From positions 18,856,120-18,920,119 of the forward strand of contig OX375880.1 in the NCBI GenBank assembly GCA_947359465.1: 64,000 nucleotides of DNA. The letters are read 5' to 3'. This DNA is from Metellina segmentata (lineage: Eukaryota; Arthropoda; Arachnida; Araneae; Tetragnathidae). The translations under genes and the position numbers were made by a program. This document shows positions 21,825 through 32,863 of the stretch, piece by piece (position 1 is the stretch's first letter; every line of letters begins with the position of its first letter). A model generated the notes under the pieces. The model did no database searches. It worked only from the letters and a program-made list of their open reading frames with translations, and was not told where the DNA came from.

Positions 21825-22135
21825 CAACCGGTATAGTGATTAAGGTGTTAGCCTCTAGATCGGAAGGTTCCTGGTTCGAATCCGGGTCCGGGCATGGATT
21901 TTTGTAAACGTATGGTATAGAGGCGGCTGGTGCACCTTAAATCTGTCGTGGCCGAAAGTCCTCACGTTGGGTTGGCGTGGAAGTTTGGAGAGTGGGGTGC
22001 CAGCTCAGGTGTTGCTTCGTCATCTGACCGTGGTTCAAAATTACGAGGTGTTGTCCTCGACTCTTTCCCTTAAGGGACTGATTCCGGACCGTCGTCAATA
22101 GCCCGTTGTGTTGCTCTAGTACGACGTTAACTAAA
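21825..22135 (+). repeat. tRNA-derived SINE, best copy in the window
   Basis: The head is tRNA-like with an A-box TAGTGATTAAGG (about 21836-21845) and an exact B-box GGTTCGAATCC (about 21873-21883), the internal promoter of RNA polymerase III. The body carries CGGCTGGTGCACCTTAAATC and TCACGTTGGGTTGGCGTGGA, and the tail ends CTCTAGTACGACGTTAAC. It is not a functional tRNA gene: a roughly 250-base non-tRNA body is attached, and the family recurs at 15.5, 21.5, 22.2, 26.6, 34.7, 35.1 and 50.4 kb. Confidence 0.8.
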
Positions 22136-22137
22136 AT

Positions 22138-22325
22138 TACCATTACTCCAAACTTCCACACCAACCCAACGTGAGGACTTTCGGCCACAACAGATTTCAG
22201 GTGTACCAGCCGCCTCTACACCATACGTTTACAAACATCCATGCCCGGACCCGGATTCGTATCAGGAATCTTCCGATCTAGGGTGTAACACCTTAATCAC
22301 TACCGTTTGGTCGGTTCTTCTGAAT
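22138..22325 (-). repeat. tRNA-derived SINE, head half in reverse
   Basis: It is reverse-oriented and immediately adjacent to the plus copy, so the pair forms a large inverted arrangement. It contains TCCAAACTTCCACACCAACC and CATGCCCGGACCCGGATTCG. The B-box is altered (GATTCGTATC). Positions 22326-22851 hold a poly-G tract and AT-rich DNA without a gene. Confidence 0.7.
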
Positions 22326-22851
22326 CTTGGATTTCAATCCTAATTGAAACTAAAAATTTACGGCCTTTTTTTTTAGTCTTTTGAGCGAGGGGGGGGGGGT
22401 TTAAACCCCTAAAATTCCCCCTTGTGTACGCCACTGTCCTCGGATCATTCCCTAACCGGTTTGATCCCGGACCGTCGTCAATAGCCCGTTGTGTTGCTCT
22501 TGTAGGACGTTATTTAAAAATTGCCAATTACCCGAATCTTTAGTTGGATTCGAACTTGCAACTCTCCGGGTTGCTAATCCGTCTCTTTCTACTGGGTTAA
22601 CATGGCCCTGGCGTTGTCTTCGATCTTTCCCTTCGGTGGTTGGTCGCGAGATGTCACCAATGGGCCGCTGCGTTGATCATTTTATTGTTAATGAAAATCA
22701 TATACTGTTTCCTTGCCTCGATTTCGGTTTGTAACTGTAACTTCGATTTCAACTTTCAATTACTTTTTGTTTAACTGTTTTAACAACTGACATTTTATTA
22801 GCTCTAGTACTCTTGTAGAACGTGGTAAAGTGTTTTTCTGTCTTCCTTCAG

Positions 22852-22953
22852 ATAGCTTTGAAGAATATCAGGATTGTTCACATTTGCAGGACTGAAAATT
22901 CGATAGTTGCTAAAACTTGCAATATTGATAACCTCCACAAACTTTATCTAATG
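22852..22953 (+). CDS. Possible upstream exon of the CNOT4-like gene
   Basis: A good acceptor (TCTTCCTTCAG, 22841-22851) and a consensus donor (ATG then GTGAGT, 22954) flank a 102-base stretch open in phase 0, giving 34 codons that include IRIVHICRTENSIVAKT. It would splice in frame to the exon at 27355. I do not recognise this sequence in any known protein, and CNOT4 proteins usually have a very short region before the RING, so it could belong to another transcript or be fortuitous. Confidence 0.3.
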
Positions 22954-23700
22954 GTGAGTTGTGATATTTATTATAGTATGTGTAATTCAATAGTTTTCTC
23001 TCTCGCCTTATGAGGTTATTTGAAATAGTTATTTCTTTATTTTATGTAAATATAAATTGTAGTGTGTGATAGAAAATATCCCGGATCATTGAATTTGACA
23101 TTTGTTTAAATTCAAAATGGTTCAAGTAAATTTATTGTTCAACTTCCATTTGTGACATGGAATAATTTCATTTGTGATATGGATTAATTTTTGAATGGTT
23201 TTGGAACTAGTTTTTCAAACGGTCCTTGACAAAAGATTTATCTCAATCACGCTGCTAGCTTTTATTCAGAAATTTTTCTCAAATTACGAATAGAAATTTT
23301 AAAGATTTAAATAGAAAATCTCAACATTTTTCTGAGCTTATTTGTTCACATAGTTGTAGAAGATACTTGCTCATCAAAATTCGAAGATAGTTTTTTGTAC
23401 AAAGAATTTTGTGTTAAATACTTTTGATATTGAGTCAACCAGTCAGACCCTAACTATTTGCCATTTGACCATTTCCCCATATTTCTCAACAATAACAACA
23501 GCACTAGTTTATTCCTCTAAATTTAATTTAATCATGTTGTAACCTGTTGTTACTTCAGGAATAAATGGTAACCTATCTGAAGTTCACTATTTTGTCTTTT
23601 TATTGATAAAAACTAAAGTATAATATATCAAATCATTGAGATCAACAAAATCTAAATTGGACTTATTCTGAGTGATGTTGCATCTTTTTTCAACTACTTT

Positions 23701-26155
23701 CAGAATTCCCAAAAGTCTTAGAAAGTGCTTATTTCGACCTTCCATTTCTAAAAGCCCTTAGAAGCAGGGTGTCAAGATTTAAATGACTTTTGTCAAATGC
23801 TCTGAACTTTCTGCACACATGGTGATTTCAGCACTAATGGCTACACCTCGTACTGATGAGCTTTTAAAAAAAATGTTTGGCACTGGACTAAGTAATCTGT
23901 TGAGTCAGGGATTCTGCCAAACAGTAAAGTAAAAAATAAGTTGACATCTTTTTGAAAGTTTTTACAATGTTTATGCATAATTTTATGTTACAAACAATAA
24001 AGCAGTAGGCCTACATCTACGTAAATGTTGAGACAGCAAAAGAAAATCCCCACAAAGTAGGCCTAAACTACTTGTTACCCCTTTAATTGATTGACCAATG
24101 GCTTAGCTATAGTGATTTTTCAACTACTTTTTTTTAAATTGAGACATAAATACAAAATAACACAGTTAATGTGACTAATAATTTATTAAATAAAAAATTC
24201 AACTGAGCTTTCTATTTGAAAGGATGAAAGTTTAAACACAATGAACATCTTTTATTTTGCAAAATGCACCCTGAAACAGTCGCCTTTTACTTTAAGAGTA
24301 GTGACCCATAACAAATATTTATTTAATCAGACTAATTTACACCTTGCTTAGAAGTACCAATTTTTTGTCAATAGTACTTAGAAAGTGTGTATTTTCATTT
24401 GAAAACAAATTCAGTTTTTAATCAATATTTTTTCACACTATTTCTGACCTTTTAGCATCTGATCTGCGATAAAATTTCTTACAAGTATCTCATGTGAGAT
24501 GATTCGGGAACTGGACTGCTTGAAATGACAACACTTATACAATATACAAATTGTCGATCGACTCTCAATTAACACGGGATTCACTTTAAAGACTTAAAAA
24601 CAAATGAAAATCTATCTCTGAACAAGCAAAATAGTTTCCCTGCTCAATGAATTAGATTACATTCGTCAAATGTTAATTTTGTCTTAAACAGTCACATGCG
24701 AGTACAATATTTTAAAAATGTATAATTATGGAGAATTGTATTAAGTTTGGGTGAATCAAAAATATAAAGATAATTAATTTTAATTAATACTAGCTCATTG
24801 ACCACACAATGTCTTACAATTTTTTCTTAATCTAGTTTTTTTATGGTTTTTATTCTCAGTAAAAATTATATATCCCCGTGAAGTTTAATAAAGAAAAATT
24901 TTAAAGATTTACCGGGATGATTCTGTTTTGGAAATTTAAAGCAATTGGTTAGTCAGTTCCAAAAAAAATTACATAACCCAATTGATTGAAAATAAAATAT
25001 TGGAGTAAAAGATCTCTAAACATAAACCAGAGTACTAGCCGAGCGGGAGAACTGAGAATAATCTTGGAATTTTATGATTCGGGAAAAGTCTGAATACTGG
25101 AAAGTTCACTCGCATCGTATTTGGCCACAGACTGAAAATAAAAGTTCTAATTTTTCTATGCTTTATAATTTTTTCTCTTTTGTATCTGGGTGACAAATAC
25201 TCAATGGCCTATAGTGATTAAATTTTTCTTTGCTCTTGTTATATGCCCTGGGCAATCAGTTTCCATCGTCAGTTTAAATGGTTATTTTAAAATTAATTTT
25301 GTTTTATTGAAATGCTCTATGTATCTATTCAATAAAATTGCATCATATTTTTTAAGCCTTATCATAAATTTTATAAATTTATCATAGTTTTTGGGTAGCT
25401 CTTATCTGTTTCGGTTCACGGGAAAATGTTTTCTTCGAAACTCGTTCGATCTCCGATCCAGTCTTAAATTTAATTATGACGTATGCAACCTGTATTCCTT
25501 TTCCATCCTATTAGTAAATAATAATTTGCCTCGTAATTTTATTTTTTAAGCTTCTGATGTGCTAATAAATGAATTTATCTTATTTTTATTATGAATTTAT
25601 AAAGTAATTACTAAGGTGAGTACTTTCCATTTCGTAAGTGCACTGAAGTTGCAGACGTAACAAAGTAAGCAATATTATTTGAAAAAATAAATAAAATAAA
25701 AAATAATTTAGGAAATTTTCTAAAATGAAAGTTTTGATGGAGTTATTGGGGAGAGGAGCCTGACAACACAAAATAGTGTTTTCTACGTATAAGCAGCATT
25801 ATGCTAAAGAATTGCTCATATACTCCTTAAAGACCATTAAAAAGTAAACGTGAAACAATATAAAAAGAATAAGAAAACAAAATCCAACTCACAACAGCAG
25901 TTCATCAAACTAACTTTTTCTTTCCCTTTTTATAAAAGCAAATGCACTGCGATAAAAGAAAAACATCCAAAGTTGTTTTCTTTCTGTCTCCTTTCTATAA
26001 TTTGGTTATGTAATTACATATTACTAATATGTGTACTCGTAAATGCCCATATGTTTACCAAATTTTGCAAAAATCAGATAAGACTAGGCTTATTTTGAAA
26101 ATTATAAGATAAGCTAATCTGTAAGAGCATCCCACTTAGTCGAAAATCATGTATT
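23701..26155. mobile_element. hAT-like element, TTAGAAAGTGCTTATTTT family, with a nested insertion
   Basis: The left end is CAGAATTCCCAAAAGTCTTA. The interior parallels 7958-9474, including tracts near TTTTTTCTCTTTTGTATCTG. The right terminus is not clear, similarity fading near 26155. At 23765 a second element interrupts it. No transposase is recognisable; short frames are AT-rich noise. Confidence 0.55.
23765..24346. mobile_element. Short hAT derivative nested in the preceding element, with 8-bp duplication
   Basis: It begins CAGGGTGTCAAGATTTAAAT like the element at 13806 and ends TTTACACCTTG. A perfect 8-base duplication, CTTAGAAG, flanks it (23757-23764 and 24347-24354) and comes from the host element's own CTTAGAAG repeat. 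At 582 bp against 1474 bp it is an internally deleted relative. Confidence 0.85.
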
Positions 26156-26614
26156 AAATTGTTCCTCCTACATAAACCCTTTATGACCCAGCAATTTTGT
26201 TTTTGCATAGTGTGTATTTAGGAATTTTAATTACGTTCCTTCAGAGCGAGAGAGGTCGATACTAATATTTTGGTCAAACATCAAAATAACACCACAATTT
26301 TATTTTCATGTGCATCCGTATTTCGAGCCCTGGAGTAAATTAAATATAAATGACCTTGTATCCGGTATTTAACCTGGTTGTCAATTACTGAAAGAAGTGA
26401 TCAAGCACGTAGGAGGAATCTAGAAGGAATGAAATTTTTGTAAAGAAGATAATTCCAAATCTCTATTAACCCTATTTATACAAAACTGTTAAGTCTTGCA
26501 TTCTGATTCCAAATCGAAGTTCAAAAGAGAAAATGATTCTACCATGTAACCTTGCATTTGAAAGGGGGTTATTTTGGAAAAAAACCCCTCTATACTACTC
26601 TTCCTCCTTCAATT

Positions 26615-26935
26615 GTAAGCCGACCAACCGGTATAGTGATTAAGGTGTTAGTCTCTAGATCGGAAGGTTCCTGGTTCGGGCATGGATGTTTCTAATACTT
26701 CTTGTGTAGAGGCGGCTGGTGCACCTTAAATCTATCGTGGTCGAAAGTCCTCACGTTGGATTGGCGTGGAAGTTTGGAGAGTGGGGTGCCGGCTCAGGTG
26801 TTGCTTCGTCATCTGACCTTGGTTAAAAATTACGAAGTGTTGTCCTCGGATCTTTCCCTTATGGGACTGATCCCGTACCGTCGTCAATAACCTGTTGTGT
26901 TGCTCTAGTATGACGGTAACTAAAATTACCATTAC
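26615..26935 (+). repeat. tRNA-derived SINE with a deleted B-box
   Basis: It matches 21825-22135, but the head goes straight from CCTGGTTCG to GGCATGGATG, losing the second half of the B-box and adjoining bases. The tail contains CTCTAGTATGACGGTAACTA. From 26936 to 27354 there is AT-rich DNA; 27000-27100 resembles the tail of the SINE type at 52490-52780 (CTATAAAAACCCAAC). Confidence 0.75.
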
Positions 26936-27354
26936 CCATCCAAAAGTACATGTGGTGGTCAATTACCAGTCCAGGTAATAACTATTCTGAACTCGCTGTG
27001 TTCAAAACATTCCTTGTGTGTAGGTTCTACGTCTCTTGCAGTTGGTGCAACATGGCCAGATATGGTCTGTATATCGTGCTATAAAAACCCAACTTACTTG
27101 TTACTTGGGTCTAAGGAACTTATGTTTTCTCTTTTAATAACCTTATTTTATTGTACTTGACTTTTTAGTTTTATTTATTTGCAGATTACAGTGAACGTTT
27201 GTCCACTGGCATCTGCAATAGGAATTTAAAAAATACAATTTGTACTTGATAGCTAGCTTTGTAAATAAAAATTATTTTCTGTTAAAATTATTTACTTTAA
27301 GATAATGCAAAGCATGTTTACTGCTCAACATTTATTTTTGGTGTTTTCAATTAG

Positions 27355-27432
27355 ATTTTGAAAGGAAATACCTCTGTTAAAAAGCAAAATAAACATCAAA
27401 AGAAATTGGCTGCTAAAAAAATGGAAGACAAG
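27355..27432 (+). CDS. Exon of the CNOT4-like gene, basic segment before the RING
   Basis: The acceptor is TTTTCAATTAG (27344-27354) and the donor AAG then GTAAGT (27433). The 78 bases are open in phase 0 and encode 26 residues rich in Lys and Gln ending KKMEDK, which joins directly to the first RING cysteine (MEDK-CPLC). In known CNOT4 proteins a short acidic N-terminus precedes the CPLC motif. The internal ATG at 27421 could be the start codon, giving a compact N-terminus, with the upstream bases as leader. Confidence 0.6.
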
Positions 27433-28647
27433 GTAAGTTTCTGAATCCATTCCACTCTTTTTTTTTTAAGTAATTGCTTTCACAATTTTGATTTGATTTT
27501 TAGAAAAAGGATTTAAAGATTGCTTTTTTGTTGAACTGTGTCGTCTGCCTGTTTGGTTGATATTTTTATGCGATGTCTCTATTGTATTTTAAAGTTTAAA
27601 AGTTACTTTTCGATTAACTGGGCACCAGTTGTGCTCCAAATGTGCTAACTTGTTTATTTCACATGTGCGAATAAATGGGATTTTATATATTTAGTGATTT
27701 GATTTTTTTGTATTTTGTAAAATAGTCATTCCTTTCATAAAGTTCGTCTAGACTTTTTTGTCTTGTGTCTGGCACAGCTTGGCCATGTGTGGCCTTTGTG
27801 CCATAAAAACCCAACCAACTTTTCATAAAGCTATATATATTGTTTAGTGTTGCCATTCCTATCATTCTTGTCTCTAGTTATGTCATATCAATGTTTTGTT
27901 CTTGTACTTTGATTTTGCATTTATTTTGATTTGAATCAATACAGTCATTCTTTTCATGAACCTGTATATGTCGTTATGGTTGACTTTCTTTATCAATAAT
28001 TACGTATTTGTTTATGTTTAATGTCGTAAACCTATTCTATCTAGAAAAATGTAATTTGCATGTCTCTTATCTAAGCATGCTAATGCATTGTAAACATTAT
28101 AAACACATCAGGCTCAAATAAAAATAAAAATTTTTTTTATATCCTGATTAAAAACACTTGAAAAGTTTTGTTCATTCTTTGACGTAACAAATTTAAATTC
28201 TACTGATGTTTGATCACTTTCCTACTATAATCAAAAATGGTAGAACTGATGGATACATCAAACATACTTGCAATAAAATAAATGTAGTTTGCTCTGTGAT
28301 TCCATTTCTTAAAATTTGTCTAGGGTGTAAATTAATCTCCAAGGATACAGAACTGTTGTTGAAAACTTAACTTTTATTTAATCAACAAATATCCAAGTAT
28401 ACTTTTAACAATTTCTCCAGTGCCACACAGCACTCCAACACACCACCTTCTTCTAACTCTCCCTCTCTTGGTCTCCACAATTAACCTACTCCCTGAGCAA
28501 GATTTCATCATCCTCCTCAACATTTCATCATACTCCCAGGAAATTGCATCAGGATGAGTTATTGCTAATATATAGTGGCGCCATCTAATGGCTATGTATC
28601 TTACTAATTGTAAATGAGAATCCTACATAAATTTGAAATGTAATATA
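27433..28647. other. Intron of the CNOT4-like gene
   Basis: This AT-rich intronic DNA includes a SINE-tail-like segment at 27735-27825 (GGCCTTTGTGCCATAAAAAC) and, at about 28570-28590, GTGGCGCCATCTAATGGC, a reverse relative of the GCCAATAGATGGCGCC motif found at 11.47 and 15.36 kb. No gene is seen. Confidence 0.6.
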
Positions 28648-29421
28648 CAGGGTTCCAATGGGTGCTTAGAAAGTGCTTATAAGTGCCTAATTTGACCTTC
28701 CATTTCTAAGAGCCCTTAGAAGTGCTTATTTTTCATCATTATTCCTTAGAAAGTGCTTATTTTCCTTTCAAAACAAAATTCAGTTTTCAAATGACTATAT
28801 TTTTTTCACATTTCCGACCTCTTTTTAGCGGCTGATCGGCGATAAAACTGCTTACAAGTACAGTTTTGGTGATGATTTGGGAACAGGCTTGCTTGAATGG
28901 GAACACTTGATACGCGATATACAAATCGTCAATCCACTCTTGATGAGCACATAATACTTTTTCGAAAATGAAAGTGTTAATCGATCAGGGAGGAGCCTGG
29001 CCCAGACAACACAAACATGAGCAGCAATATGCTAAAAAATTGCTCTTACACTCCCCTAAAGACCATTAAAAAGTAAAAACAAAATGATATCAAAAGAATA
29101 AGAAAACAAAATCAAACTCGCAACAGCAGCTGGGAGACCACCAACTCCGGTCCTCGTCAAACTTGTCTTTCTTTCCCTTTTTATTAAAGCAAATGCACTG
29201 GCGAAGAGATAAAAGAAAAATATCCAAATTTTTTTATTACTACTGTTTACATACTACTGTTCTTATAAGATTAACTAATCTGTAAGAGCATACGCATTGG
29301 GTCGAAAGTCAGGTATTACATTGTATAACACGGTTTCTTCAATGTTTTATTTGTCCTTATTTTGTCCTAGAAAGTGCTTAGAAAGTTCTTATTTTTAGTT
29401 AGAAAAAGAGTGGGAACCCTG
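28648..29421. mobile_element. Short hAT-like element of the TTAGAAAGTGCTTATTTT family
   Basis: The ends are CAGGGTTCCAATGGGTGCTT and, in reverse, CAGGGTTCCCACTCTTTTTC, good hAT-type termini. At 774 bp it is an internally deleted version of the copies at 7958 and 23701. No matching 8-base duplication is visible. It sits in the intron just upstream of the first RING exon. Confidence 0.75.
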
Positions 29422-29512
29422 ATAGTTTTAACTTGATACTGTTTGACTTAAGGGTTTTAAATGTTGTGGTGGATTTTATATATATTTTTAACATTTAACA
29501 ATATTGTTTCAG

Positions 29513-29581
29513 TGTCCACTGTGTTTAGATAAATTCGACCATGTTGAAAACAGTTTCCTTCCCTGTCAATGTGGTTATAAG
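29513..29581 (+). CDS. CNOT4: CNOT4-like gene, exon for the first half of the C4C4 RING
   Basis: Acceptor TTGTTTCAG (29504-29512), donor AAG then GTATGG (29582), 69 bases in phase 0. It encodes CPLCLDKFDHVENSFLPC then QCGYK. The cysteine spacing (CxxC, 12 residues, PCxC) matches the CNOT4/Not4 RING, which binds zinc with cysteines only and recruits an E2 for ubiquitin transfer within CCR4-NOT. Several non-cysteine positions differ from the usual metazoan form, so this may be a paralogue or a diverged orthologue. The partner half of the RING is 17.7 kb downstream. Confidence 0.75.
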
Positions 29582-30430
29582 GTATGGAAGTATTTTATAT
29601 TCTGTTAAGTTTCGATTTTATACTTGTATTTGAATGTGTTTGCTATAAGGAAATTCCAACTTGAAATGGCTATAGATATGCTCCAGGAAATTCCTTGAAG
29701 GCTGGTGGATCTAGAATGGAATGTTCTCATTTGTTAGTGATTTGGCATGTCTTGTTTACACTGCACCTGCTTCCTGTTAGCTTGTAATCCCAAAAGTGTG
29801 GTAGTAAGTGGCCACAGCATGCTCGTCTGAGTACATTTGAAGGACGTACGGAAGGAGAATTCGACTGGCGCAGTTGGTAGGATGAGGCCTAGTGCATAGC
29901 TATGTTAAGTGCAACTCCCCTGGTAAAATTTGTGAAAGCACATAAGTGCTGATATTTACGAAATCAAAAGTACAACATTACATTTGAAGAGCTCACCAGA
30001 GCAGGTATTGGATGATAATATTTTAAAAGTTGATTTTATAGTGTTTTAATCGTTATCTAATACAAATTAGAAATGTTGTCATGTTTAATATTGATTGTTT
30101 TTCATGATATAAAATTGAAATATTAAGAAATTATACCCATTATTATTAGACGTATATTTTGGAAGTGTTAAGAGAGTTAGTGAATGTGATCGGATAAGGT
30201 TTCTTTTTTCCAATTATTTGAAGTGTTCATACTTATATGAGAGAAATTTAATTGCTGATTGTTTGTGACATGTCTAAAATTTTATTTAGAGTGTAGTAGA
30301 TTTAATCTGATATTATTTTGTTAAAAGTTTTAACAAGAGAACTGAGCATGAATATAAATTGATAGTTAAGTACTATTTATGAATATATTGCTACTGTATA
30401 TTATTTTTCATGCTTTTCATATATTGATAA
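29582..30430. other. Intron, no feature recognised
   Basis: Unassigned AT-rich DNA. A GC-richer patch at 29750-29950 has a tRNA-like ATTCGACTGGCGCAGTTGGT but no clear second promoter box. Confidence 0.5.
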
Positions 30431-31760
30431 TAGTTGCCATTTTTCAATTTCTGTGAAGAGTGGTTCATAGACTCCAAAACTCTTAAGGAAAAAGCCCTGA
30501 AGGGATTTGATGAAATTCTTCAAAATGATACTCAAAGCTCTTGGACAACGTCTCATGGAGAGATAGACTACGATGCAAAGTTAGTTTTTGGTAGCAATGA
30601 ATCCACTGCTAATACATAGAAAGACAGGGGTACCAAATCTAACCCGTCTGCCACTGCACAAGAAAAAGAGAAAAGAAAAACTGATGAATTTGATAAATCA
30701 CAGGATTGTGACACCAGAGAAAAATCTACTAAGGAGAAGTCTGATCGTTTTGAGAGGCAGGAAAAAAGACCCCCCTCGACCAGACAAGAAATTATCTTGC
30801 CAATAGAGGTCTGCCACTGCACAAGAATAAGAGAAAAAACTGATGAATTAGATAAATCACAGGCAGGAAAAAAGACCCCCCTCGACCAGACAAGAAATTA
30901 TCGTGCCAATAGAGGTCCTGATAAAGATGATAGAAACCTTGTTGAATGGAATGAAACCGAATGCTCACAGCCTGAAAGGAAAGGAGTAAACACTCCAAGG
31001 GTATGAAGAAGAGAAACCCACTACTCTTGACTGGGGTGAAATTCCTTGTCCAGCGTGAATGACATCTTCCTGTCTGCCCATTATTCCCAAACAGTTGGAA
31101 GGCATTGGTCCAACCAAGAAAGCTTTGACAACTCTAGGAAAGTCTAATGCTCAAGCAAGCTCATCGAGTGTTGGAAACTGGAATTAAAACTGATTTAGAT
31201 TCCAACGTAAAGACAGACAAGGAGGTGAAAGAAGAGAAAAGTGAAAAAATAGAGGGTGAAAGTTCATCGAAAACGACTGAACATAATGTTGACAATTTCT
31301 ATTGGTTGCATTTTGTCAAGCCAAAACAATTTGAGAAAGATAGCTCTAAAAAGAATGTAACCTAGGCGTTTGATAATTCCTAAGCTCAACAGATGATAGA
31401 GGTAAACATGACCATTTGGTTAAAAATGAGAAAAATCATGATAGGAGTGATACTTGTGATAAGAGACGAAATTCTCGTTCTAGAAGAGCAATTACATTTG
31501 CAAATTAGACTTCTGTGGGGAGTGGGAATAATACTCGCTATGGATTGTTCTAGAGCACATGACAGTAATAAGGGAAGGTTGGGGTTCGGTCATGGGATTC
31601 AAAATGTACAGTCAGCTGGTTCTATTCAAGGTGGAGTTGGCACATATTGTGATAAAATAGTTTCAGTACACAGAAGTGTAGAGACAAAATTGAAGTTTAG
31701 TTGAGCCAACGGACAGAATTTGGGCTCACAAAGGGATAATTCCAGCAAAGAAGTATAAAT
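30430..31760 (+). pseudogene. Probable processed pseudogene, tentatively PRRC2/BAT2-like
   Basis: A long, almost intronless stretch encodes Lys/Glu/Asp/Arg-rich protein-like sequence with repeated stops and frame changes. Recognisable pieces include EIDYDAKLVF, EKSDRFERQEKRPPS, LDWGEIPCP and RSRRAITFA. Acidic IDYDxKLVF and DWGEIP-type segments remind me of PRRC2 (BAT2/nocte) proteins, large low-complexity RNA-associated factors. This is a weak family call. A segment of 105-160 bases (30649-30811) is repeated imperfectly at 30812-30916. It lies inside the 17.7 kb intron in the same orientation. No clear poly(A) tail is seen. Confidence 0.4.
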
Positions 31761-31868
31761 GTAGCATTGATATCTCAATTGATTAATTCAGTGTTGGGTT
31801 TTCTGTTTGCCCGTTAAAATAAATTAGATCTAATATGCTATAGCTACTTAAATTTCCGTTATTTTAGG

Positions 31869-32247
31869 TGTATGATTATTAGTATGTGTTTTTCTCACAC
31901 CTCATGTTAATATGTACTGTACTGTAATATTCTGCCCTCTTGACTCAACCCCTACTTGCTAGGGAAAGCTGAGGTCACATGCGCAAAAGGTCACGTGGTA
32001 AGAGAGAGAAGTGACGCTAGGAGCGTTTGGTCAGGGGTGATCGGCGAAGGAAAGAGACAAATAGTGACACAGAACGATAGAGCAAGGAAGGCGACGGAAT
32101 TTGTGGACCGTTCGTTCTTCAGAAGGCTCTTCCCTGAGATTTTTGAGTGCAGATTCGTTATCACATTTACTTAAATAAACACTTGTCAAGTTTTCAGTGT
32201 TCTCTTTTTCTTTTGCCTTTCACGAACCAAACGAGTAATGCTTTACA
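31869..32247 (+). mobile_element. Probable 5' LTR of a decayed gypsy element
   Basis: This GC-richer segment has AATAAA near 32173 and ends TTTACA immediately before a primer-binding-like TGGTGCACCCGGCAGGATTG (32249-32268). Its start is uncertain: TGTATG at 31869 or TGTACT at about 31914. A matching 3' LTR was not found. The element's gag follows, interrupted by a piggyBac insertion. Confidence 0.5.
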
Positions 32248-32248
32248 C

Positions 32249-32268
32249 TGGTGCACCCGGCAGGATTG
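32249..32268 (+). other. Putative primer binding site of the gypsy element
   Basis: TGG at the start mirrors the CCA end of a tRNA and follows the LTR end CA by one base. The cognate tRNA was not identified. Confidence 0.4.
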
Positions 32269-32863
32269 GCATATTTAGAGAGAGACTGAGTAATTTTAGG
32301 TGTTGAGTAATTTTAAAGAGTGTGTTATGGAGTGCATTGAATTTGTGTACGTGCCATTTTGCTGATGTCTTAAAGGAAGAGGTCGGATCATTTTCAATAC
32401 ACAATTTAGAACTGGAATGGAGGTAAGAGATTTCCAATATGTTTAACCTTTAGAATACGGGTGGCCGATATTTCGGCCACACTATTTTTTGACAAAAAGA
32501 CGGGACTGGCCTATATTTCGGCCACTCATTTCCCACCCCTCGTTTGGCGCGTATCTTTTTCAGGGATCTCTGGGGGTCGCCGCAGGAGGCCAGCAGTGTA
32601 AAGTAATCAATCGTCATGTGGTCAGAGAGAGGGGATTATTTTCCCTACATTTCCCGAAAACATTAAGGGGCTTCGCAGCGTGCCCTCGGCAAACATGTTC
32701 CTAGGAGTCCCTATTTCTTCCTTTCCTTTTGCAGGTGTTTCCACTGAAACTGTACGACTCCTCATTTCAAGCTATTTGACTTGGGTTCTGTTCTTTTACT
32801 CTTCTACGTGCTCATAGATCTGCTTAAAAAGATTTTTTTTATTCGATTGATCATAAATTTATA

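Noticed and set aside
21836..21895. tRNA gene
   Set aside because: The A and B boxes are present, but the sequence continues into a long SINE body, the family is repeated in both orientations, and no cloverleaf with a clear anticodon arm is conserved between copies.
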